This document shows, in pieces, positions 57,459 through 64,000 of a stretch of 64,000 bases of DNA; the first letter of the stretch is position 1; each line of letters begins with the position of its first letter. A program made the position numbers and the translations under genes. Source of the DNA: Hibiscus mutabilis. Taxonomy: Eukaryota > Streptophyta > Magnoliopsida > Malvales > Malvaceae. Where the stretch lies: the NCBI GenBank assembly GCA_019671005.1, contig CM033714.1, positions 80,343,909-80,407,908 of the forward strand, read 5' to 3'. The notes beneath the pieces are model-generated. The model worked only from the letters and a program-made list of their open reading frames with translations, was not told where the DNA came from and did no database searches.

Positions 57459-58472
57459 GTGACCACGCCAGAAAAACTAGAACATGGTCAGGTAAAAGAG
57501 CCTACGCTGAAAGACCAACAAAGCCAGAGCGATGTAAACATTGGTGAAGCCGGCCATTTCACAAGGAGTGGCAGATGTTATTCCTCTGAGGCTTTGAAAG
57601 CAGCTGAAAAAGATAAGGGGAAGAATACAGCAGTTAGCCCCACGCAGATATTTGGAGAAGAACCTCCCCCAAAGATGAATGAGCCGGTAACTGAGGCCCA
57701 AGCCAAAGAATTTCTGAAGTTCTTGAGACATAGGGAGTACAACGTAGTGGAACAACTACGAAAGCAACCGGCCAAGATCACAGTACTGGTATTACTCTTG
57801 AGCTCAGAAAAGCACCGGGTGACGCTATTAAAAGTACTAAATCAAACTTTTGTGCCCTAGGATATATCTGTGACAAATCTGGACAAGATAGAGGGGCATA
57901 TCACTGCCTATAATCATATAACATTCAATGATGATGAGATCCCTGAGGGAGGAATGGGGTCCACCAAAGCCCTTAACATTACAACCCACTGCAAAGGGTA
58001 TGTAGTATCTGGCGTACTGATTGACAACGGGTCAGCATTGAACGTCTTGCCTATGGTGACCCTTCAAAAACTACCAATAGATGGTTCTCACCTAAAGCCC
58101 TGCCACAATTCAATAAGAGCCTTTGATAGTACGCAAAGTGGAACAATGGGGAAAATTGAGGTGCCCCTACTGATCGGACCGACTGAATATGTGATTGATT
58201 TTGTGGTAATTGACATAAAACCATCTTACAGCTGCTTGTTGGGAAGACCATGGATCCACTCCGCAGGAGTTGTCCCCTCATCGTTACATCAGAAATTAAA
58301 ATTTGTAGTCGAAGGTAAATTGGTCACAGTAGAGGCAGAGCAGGAAATTGTTGCTTCTGTGACATCAGACGCCCCATATATTCAAAATGATGAAGATGCT
58401 GTAGAATGCTCGTTCCGAGCATTAGAACTAGTGAATGCCACGTTTGTTTTGGAGGGAAGTCGGATCCCCTAG
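57459..58472 (+). pseudogene. Ogre protease region
   Basis: Same frame as gag. A conserved block AKEFLKFLRHREYNVVEQLR leads to a TAG at 57858. The retropepsin core starts with HCKGYVVSGVLIDNGSALNV, where the active site is DNGSA instead of DTGA, as seen in this lineage. It continues LPIDGSHLKPCHNSIRAFDS and the C-terminal IKPSYSCLLGRPWIHSAGVV. A TAG at 58470 ends it. Cleavage targets cannot be read from sequence. Confidence 0.85.
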
Positions 58473-58496
58473 CCCAGGTTATCTAATTGTACCAAG

Positions 58497-58982
58497 ATGA
58501 CCGTCGCAGAAACTTTGGGCCGTGGAGCCAAAATAGGAAAGGGGCTAGGGAAGAAATTACAAGGAAACCTAAGAGCCAAGAATATGATAACCAAGAAGGA
58601 TCGTTTTGGGCTGGGTTATCAACCAAGTGTCCAACAGAGAAAAGAAGAATATAAGAGAAAGGAGGTGCAAAGAAAAGCCAGATTTAAAGGAGAAGACATT
58701 CCGTGGAGACCAATGTCCTTTCCTAGTTTAAAAACCACTTTTGTCTCCGGAGGATTCTACCAACCAGGTCAAGAGGTTGGAGAGACAATGAAGGAAAATG
58801 ACGTACTCAACCAGGAGGAAATACTCAATGAATCATTTGAAGGGATGTATATCAACATGATAGCTGAAAAGGACCGAGGCAGCAAAATGTTGACCAACAT
58901 CCGCCCCTGTCGTCCCGGGGAAACACTCGATAACTGGAGCTGCATTGATCTACCTGTAGTTTTTAGGAATAGATCAGAGTAA
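58497..58982 (+). pseudogene. G-patch-like region at the gag-pro end
   Basis: Still the gag-pro frame. TLGRGAKIGKGLGKKLQGN carries the G-patch spacing (Gly-x2-x-Gly-x-Gly-Leu-Gly) known from the protease tail of several plant LTR elements. The text FGLGYQPSVQQRKE and GGFYQPGQEVGE follows, then CRPGETLDNWSCIDLPVVFR. The frame closes at TAA 58980-58982, which overlaps the donor of the intron below. G-patches usually bind RNA or recruit helicases. Confidence 0.75.
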
Positions 58983-59189
58983 TGCTCCGAATCAACCTTT
59001 TGTTTTTGCCTGTAAACAATAAGGATCTCTTGTATGGGGCACCTATGTTAACTTTTTGATTGAAATGAAAATATCCCCACTTTCCTAAATGACCAAAGTT
59101 TCATTTGTTTCATTCATGCATTCTTCATGTTCATTTCCTTCATATAAAACCATCTCCTTCCCAATACAATTCATTATCATTTAATGCAG
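58979..59189 (+). other. Ogre intron between gag-pro and RT
   Basis: The donor GTAATG (58979) and acceptor TTAATGCAG (ending 59189) define a 211-nt intron, rich in T and CAT phrases. Splicing joins GA to G, making Glu, and continues SLMIDDMNDTG in the RT frame. The unspliced message ends at the TAA lying in the donor (58980-58982). An intron at this place is established for Ogre elements and would set the ratio of gag-pro to gag-pro-pol. Confidence 0.8.
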
Positions 59190-60986
59190 GTCGCTCATGA
59201 TTGACGATATGAATGATACCGGATCCAATCCTGGAGTGAATTTTGAATGCCCTGAGGTCTCAGAGGGAATTGAGGAAGGATATGATGAGATAGAAAGTGA
59301 GGTCCCGGAAGAGTTAAAGAGAATGGTGGCCAACGAAGAAAGGCGGATCATGCCCCACCAAGAAGAAACAGAGAAGTTGTAAACTTGGGGACTGAAGAAG
59401 AGAGAAAAGAAATAAAAGTAGGAACGACGATTTCCTCAAAAACCAAGCACGAACTGATAACCCTACTTCAGGAATTCAAGGATGTCTTCGTCTGAACTTA
59501 TCAAGATATGCCAGGGTTGAATACCGACATAGTGGTGCACAAATTGCCAACAAAATCGGAGTGCAAACCAATACAGCAAAAACTTCGGAGAATGAGACCA
59601 GATATGTTGTTAAAGATCCGAGAGGAAGTGAAAAAACAGTTTGATGCTGGGTTCTTGGAGGTAGCCAAATACCCTGAATGGGTTGCAAACATTGTACCGG
59701 TACCAAAGAAAGACGGAAAAGTTCGTATGTGTGTAGATTATAGGGATCTAAACCGAGCTAGCCCTAAAGACAACTTCCCCTTACCACATATTGACACGCT
59801 GGTTGACAACACTGCAGGACACTCATGGTTTTCATTCATGGACGGCTTCTCAGGGTACAACCAAATAAAGATGGACCCTAACGACATGGAGAAAACTACG
59901 TTCATAACCATGTGGGGCACTTTTTGTTATCGAGTGATGCCGTTTGGGCTAAAGAACGCAGGGGCAACATACCAAAGAGCAATGGTGACTCTTTTCCATG
60001 ACATGATGCACAAAGAAATAGAAGTATATGTGGATGACATGATTGCCAAATCCCGAACAGAGGAAGTGCACCTACAGAACTTGAGAAAACTATTCCAAAG
60101 ACTACGGAAGTACCAACTGAGGCTCAATCCTGCCAAGTGTACCTTTGCCGTTACTTTTGGAAAACTCGTAGGGTTCGTGGTAAGCAGAAGAGGGATTGAG
60201 ATTGATCTAGATAAAGTGAAAGCCATCCAGGATCTCTCACCACCTCACACTCAGAAGGGAGTTCGTGGTTTCCTGGGGAGGTTGAATTATATCTCTCGTT
60301 TCATTTCCCAATTAACCGACCGATGTGACCCGGTCTTCAGACTTCTTAGAAAGAATAATCATGGTGTGTGGGACGAGGAATGTCAAAGAGCCCTAGAAAA
60401 GATCAAAAAGTACCTGACAAATGCTCCAATTTTAGTCGCACCAGTACCAGATCGACCATTAATTCTCTACCTGATAGTTTTTGAGAATTCAATGGGATGC
60501 GTATTGGGGCAACACGATGAGTCAAGAAAAAGGGAGCAAGCCATCTATTACCTAAGCATGAAATTCAATGATTGCGAAATGCGGTACCCGCCAGTGCAGA
60601 AGCTGTGTTGTGCTCTAGTTTGGGCTACCAAGCGGCTTAGACAGTATATGCTATACCATACTACCTGGTTGATATCCAAGCTAGACCCATTGAAGTTCTT
60701 AATGGAAGCGCCAGCACTAACAAGAAGGATGGCCCGATGGCAGATGCTCTTATCCGAATTCGATATTGTATACGTTAACCAGAAAGCCGTAAAGGGGAGT
60801 GCCGTAGCAGATTTCCTAGCTAGTCGTGCTTCGGATGACTATGAGGCATTGAACTTTAATTTCCTAGACGAAGACTTGATGTGCATTACAACCGAGGAAG
60901 ATGTTTCAGATGATAAATCATGGAAGCTTTACTTCGATGGAGCCTGCCCTCGGACATGGGATAGGAGCAGTGCTAATTTCTCCTGA
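59190..60986 (+). pseudogene. Ogre reverse transcriptase and first RNase H
   Basis: After an acidic stretch (59190-59382) and a frameshift at about 59376, the frame has one stop (TGA at 59494, where Trp is expected) and then stays open from 59497 to 60986. RT blocks: VKKQFDAGFLEVAKYPEWVA, VPKKDGKVRMCVDYRDLNRA, FSFMDGFSGYNQIKM, FGLKNAGATYQRAM, and the catalytic VYVDDMIAKS at about 60030, intact. The tether/RNase H part follows: FLGRLNYISRFISQLTDRCD, APVPDRPLILYLIVFENSMG, AIYYLSMKFNDCEMRY, LLSEFDIVYVNQKAVKGSAV, ADFLA. The first catalytic Asp of this RNase H seems absent, as expected in elements with a second RNase H. Confidence 0.9.
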
Positions 60987-61330
60987 GGACGTCTATTATC
61001 CTTTCACCAGCAGATTGGAATTCTTCTGTACTAACAATATAGCTGAATTCGAAGCTTGCGTTATGGGACTAAACTCAGCTATTGAGAGAAAGGTTAAGGA
61101 ACTTCGAGTGTTCGGAGATTCATCCTTAGTAATTTACCAATTGCGCGGGGAATGGGAAACCAGGGACCCGAAGTTGGTCAAATATTACGAATTGATTCAA
61201 GAGCTCACCAAAGAGTTCGAAAGGGTCAGCTTCAATTACCTGCCCCGAGAAGAAAATTAGATGGCAGACGCCTTGGCAACCTTGGCATCCATGTTTAAAA
61301 CAAACACCGGGGCAGAAATGAAGCCCATTG
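60917..61330 (+). pseudogene. Second, additional RNase H domain
   Basis: SWKLYFDGA starts the domain; after a frameshift at about 60948 it continues GHGIGAVLISPEDVYYPFTS, NNIAEFEACVMGLNSAIERK, LRVFGDSSLVIYQLRGEWET, and after the TAG at 61258 MADALATLASMF. The four acidic residues (FDGA Asp, EFEA Glu, FGDSS Asp, ADAL Asp) are present. A second RNase H of archaeal/plant type downstream of the normal one is characteristic of the Tat lineage, which supports the placement of this element. Confidence 0.85.
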
Positions 61331-62641
61331 AGATACGGACGTTTGAAAGGCCTGCTCATTGTTGTAATGTACAGGAAGAGATTGATGGAAACCCATGGTA
61401 CTATGACATCTTGCAATATGTCAAGCTTCGAAAGTATCCAGAAAGGGCAAATGACAATGACAGAAAAACGCTCAGAAAAATGGCAACAAGATATGTCCTA
61501 GATGGGGAGATCTTATATAGGAGAAGTCATGATCAAACATTGCTGAGATGTGTGGATGCCCGGGAGGCGAAGGAGATTTAGCCAAAGTACACGACGGGCT
61601 TTGTGAAACGCAAGCCAACGGGCTGTCTATAGCCTGGAAAATCATGAGATATGGTTATTTCTGGTTGACCATGGAGGGAGATTGCATCGATTACGCCAAG
61701 AAATGTCACAAATGCCAAATCTACGCTGACAAGATTCACGCACCCCCATCGCCTTTACACACCATGAATTCTCCGTGGCCTTTTGCGGCATGGGGCATGG
61801 ACGTCATCGGGCAGATCCATCTGAAAGCTTTCAATGGACACCGTTTCATTTTGGTCGCCATAGACTATTTCACTAAATGGGTAGAGGCAGCGTCTTACGC
61901 CAACATCACAAGGACTACAGTATGTAAGTTCTTAAAGAAGGAGATTATTTGTCGATACGGATTGCCAGAAAGGATCATCACCGACAACGCTTCCAATCTG
62001 AATAACAAAATGATAACGGACGTGTGCACTCAATTCAAGATAACACACCATAATTCCACAGTCTATCGTCCTAAAATGAATGGAGCAGTGGAAGCAGCAA
62101 ACAAGAACATAAAGAAGATCATAGCAAAGACGACAGATACCTACAGGGATTGGCATGAGAAGTTGCCATTCGCCCTTTTCGCCTATAGGACGTCCATTCG
62201 CACATCAACATGGGCAACACCCCACTCCTTGGTGTATGGTACTGAAGCAGTACTCCCCATCGAGGTAGAGATCCTGTCTCTCTGGGTCTTAAACGAAGTA
62301 AAATTGGAAGAAGCCGAATGGGTACAGGCCAGACTCGACCAGCTAAATCTCATTGACGAAAAAAAACTAAAGGCCATTTGTCATGGTCAGATGTACCAAA
62401 AGCGGATGATGCAGGCATACAACAAAAAGGTGCGCCCAAGAGAATTCAAAGAAGGGGATATGGTGCTCAAGAAAATCCTCCCTATCCAGAAAGATTCTCG
62501 AGGAAAGTGGATGCCCAACTGGGAAGGACCTACGTCGTAAAAAAGGCCTTCTCATGAGGAGCCCTGATCATAACAGAAATGGATGGAGACGAGCTGAAAA
62601 ACCCTGTAAATTCTGATGTCGTTACGAAATACTATCTTTAA
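61331..62641 (+). pseudogene. Ogre integrase
   Basis: The frame shifts at about 61577. The zinc-binding domain keeps VHDG and CHKCQ, but the second His is replaced (ETQANGL instead of THANGH). The core reads AAWGMDVIGQI (Asp), IITDNASNLNNKMI (Asp) and PKMNGAVEAANKNIKK (Glu), so the DDE triad is complete. YRTSIRTSTWATPHSLVYGT and the C-terminal FKEGDMVLKKILP follow. A 1-bp loss at about 62534 shifts the last 35 codons, which would end with TAA at about 62639-62641, and an added TGA lies near 62554. No chromodomain is seen. Confidence 0.9.
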
Positions 62642-62690
62642 AAAAATAAAAAAAATAAAAAAATAAAAAAAAAGAAAAAAAATGGAGAGC
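62642..62690 (+). other. A-rich tract after pol
   Basis: AAAAAATAAA phrases with a few G, directly after the integrase stop. The first element has a purine-rich tract in the corresponding place (24180-24260). Confidence 0.7.
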
Positions 62691-62769
62691 TCAGGGCGAA
62701 AACCCTAAACCGGGCGTCTTGAAGCAAAGGGAGGACCCGAGTTGAAAACCCGTAAAGGGCGGCTCGGGT
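62691..62769 (+). repeat. Two hairpins with GAAAACCC core (H2 and H3)
   Basis: H2 (62691-62723): arms TCAGGGCG and CGTCTTGA pair at all eight positions (two G-T), enclosing AAAA, CCC, loop, GGG. H3 (62735-62769): arms ACCCGAGTTG and CGGCTCGGGT pair at ten positions (two G-T), with the same inner plan. The arms of H2 and H3 have unrelated sequences. Confidence 0.8.
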
Positions 62770-63261
62770 AAATTGAAAAGTTGAATATCCGAAGAGAAGG
62801 GTATCCCCATGAACATCGTGAAGAGGAGGCTTCAGGCAAAAAAAATTCTACACCGGTTGACAGGATCATGTATCATTCATATCGAAGATAATGAGGGATC
62901 TTGTATTTCATACTTAGCTTTTCTTCTTTCTCATGTGTGTCATACCTTTTTTTAAGATATCACAAGCCCTTAATCGTAATAAAATCGTGTTTTTGAGCAT
63001 CCATTCCTTGCCTTCTTGTTAATTTCAGTCAAATAAGTTAACATAGGCTTATAGTAAAACAAGAGATTTCGGAGCATTACTGTGATCTAACCTTAAAAAC
63101 GCAGGTGATTAAAGGAAATAATTTTAACTCCGTCCTCTAGCTCCCTACATAATGGCTGTTGATAGGGAAGGCGGAAAGCTTCAAACAACCGGATAGGATG
63201 ACCAATGGCGTACGTCCTGTCTATTCAATGAAAGCATGTGAGATAACAAGAGAGATCTCTT
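62770..63261 (+). other. Noncoding 3' region
   Basis: No open frame. Contains a T-rich stretch and the phrase GATCATGTATCATTCATAT (62865) also found in altered form near 24710 in the first element. Confidence 0.5.
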
Positions 63262-63329
63262 GGGTGAAAACCCAGAAGGGCACCCCTAAAAAAACTCTCT
63301 AAAGTGAAAACCCGAAAGGGCACTTTAGA
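63262..63329 (+). repeat. Two hairpins with GAAAACCC core (H4 and H5)
   Basis: H4 (63262-63285): arms GGGTG and CACCC around AAAA, CCC-AGAA-GGG. H5 (63298-63329): arms TCTAAAGTG and CACTTTAGA (nine perfect pairs) around AAAA, CCC-GAAA-GGG, a GNRA-type tetraloop. The gap between H4 and H5 is 12 nt and between H2 and H3 it is 11 nt. Confidence 0.85.
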
Positions 63330-63660
63330 ATTCCAAGTCGTAAATGGAGAAAAAGAAAGGTTGGAATGGTTGAACCTGACAGTGAAGTGGGGTATCGACG
63401 CCCGTGAGAAAGGAGAAAGTGAACAACGAGGTCGAATAAGGACCAAACAAGCCCACCAAGATATTGACACTCATGCATCATGAATAGTCAGACATCACTA
63501 GGATTAGGAGCATGTCATTTCATCTGTCATAGCATTTTGTCTTATCTTAGACAGGTATCTGTAGATTCAAAGAGACATCGATGGCCATCATGGTGTGAAT
63601 CCCAAATGTGAAGACAATGGTTCTACATACAAAAAGCATATGTTTCCCAACGCCTGCAGA
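63330..63660 (+). other. Noncoding 3' region between hairpins and array
   Basis: No coding frame or recognisable motif. It links the last GAAAACCC hairpin to the tandem hairpin array. Confidence 0.5.
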
Positions 63661-64000
63661 GAGAGGTTCTATATAGGAAGAATCCTCCGCTCCGAAGCTT
63701 CAGAAGCTAAAAGTTCTATATAGGAATGACTGACGGCTCCAGGGTGAAGACTAGCAGTTCTATATCGGAAGAACTCCCAGTTGAAGGAATTCACCCATGA
63801 CACACAAGGTTATATAGGAAATCTTGTTGTGTTTGAAAGCGAAGAGTCTTATATAGGAAAGGCTCCGAGCTTCAATGTCTTAGAGTAAAAGATTCTATAT
63901 AGGAAGAATCCGTAGCTCCAAGATTTCAGACGCCAAAAGTTCTATATAGGAAGGACTGACGGCTCCAGGGTGAAGACTAGCAGTTCTATATAGGAAGAAC
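63661..64000 (+). repeat. Array of hairpins with constant loop ATATAGGA (runs off the window)
   Basis: Eight copies at about 20- to 50-bp spacing, beginning at 63665, 63712, 63756, 63804, 63844, 63891, 63938 and 63982. Each has an 8-nt loop ATATAGGA (ATATCGGA once) between paired arms of 5-8 bp. Arms differ: GGTTCT/AGAATC, AGTTCT/AGAACT, ACAAGGTT/AATCTTGT, GAGTCTT/AAGGCTC, GATTCT/AGAATC. The text GACGGCTCCAGGGTGAAGAC is repeated at 63732 and 63958, so part of the array arose by duplication of larger units. Confidence 0.9.

Overview
The window is nuclear DNA of a flowering plant, almost certainly a eudicot. It holds spliced genes of plant families with GT-AG introns, a plant-type U4 snRNA gene, AT-rich intergenic DNA and a heavy load of plant LTR retrotransposons. 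A cotton-like (Malvaceae) source is only a guess from the general feel of the retrotransposons. All calls come from reading the sequence; no database search was run.

Positions 1-16.4 kb are the gene-bearing part. In order they hold: the 3' end of a UPF3 nonsense-mediated-decay gene; a decayed PEX2 peroxin copy; a 1.2-kb palindromic Mutator-like element with a 9-bp target duplication; a five-exon isochorismatase-family gene with a damaged first exon; a three-exon LEA_2/NHL-type membrane protein gene; a U4 snRNA locus; and, on the minus strand, the C-terminal half of an RTEL1 helicase gene. RTEL1 stops abruptly at about 16.44 kb, where a histidine-kinase fragment and an Athila-type gypsy remnant begin.

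From 16.4 to 29 kb the DNA is nested retrotransposon. A Ty1/copia element is split by a gutted Ogre/Tat-type gypsy element (19.9-28.26 kb). That element has two LTRs, a gag remnant, no pol, and two arrays of a 34-bp tandem repeat. From 29 to 43.5 kb there are a C48/Ulp1-like fragment, a minus-strand copia LTR with gag start, a terpene-synthase fragment, a complete but nonautonomous gag-protease LTR element (32.66-36.32 kb), and a CC-NBS-LRR resistance pseudogene that has lost its P-loop and carries a 1.5-kb insertion with target duplication.

From 43.5 to 49.4 kb lie a decayed copia element and the tail of a LINE. From 49.4 kb to the end is a large Ogre-lineage element: long LTR, PBS, extra ORF1 with a plant-mobile-domain-like region and coiled coil, gag-protease with a G-patch, a 211-nt intron whose donor overlaps the gag-pro stop codon, RT-RNase H, a second RNase H, integrase, and a structured 3' region running off the window.

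The most interesting signal is in the two Ogre-type elements. Their non-coding regions carry several unrelated families of short hairpins in which the loop is constant and the two stem arms vary together: the 34-bp arrays (loop ATCCGTTC), an array at 63.66-64.0 kb (loop ATATAGGA), and a two-storey hairpin with an AAAA bulge found five times. This is compensatory variation, visible by eye, and suggests selection on folded RNA (or cruciform DNA) in the hypervariable 3' regions of this lineage.
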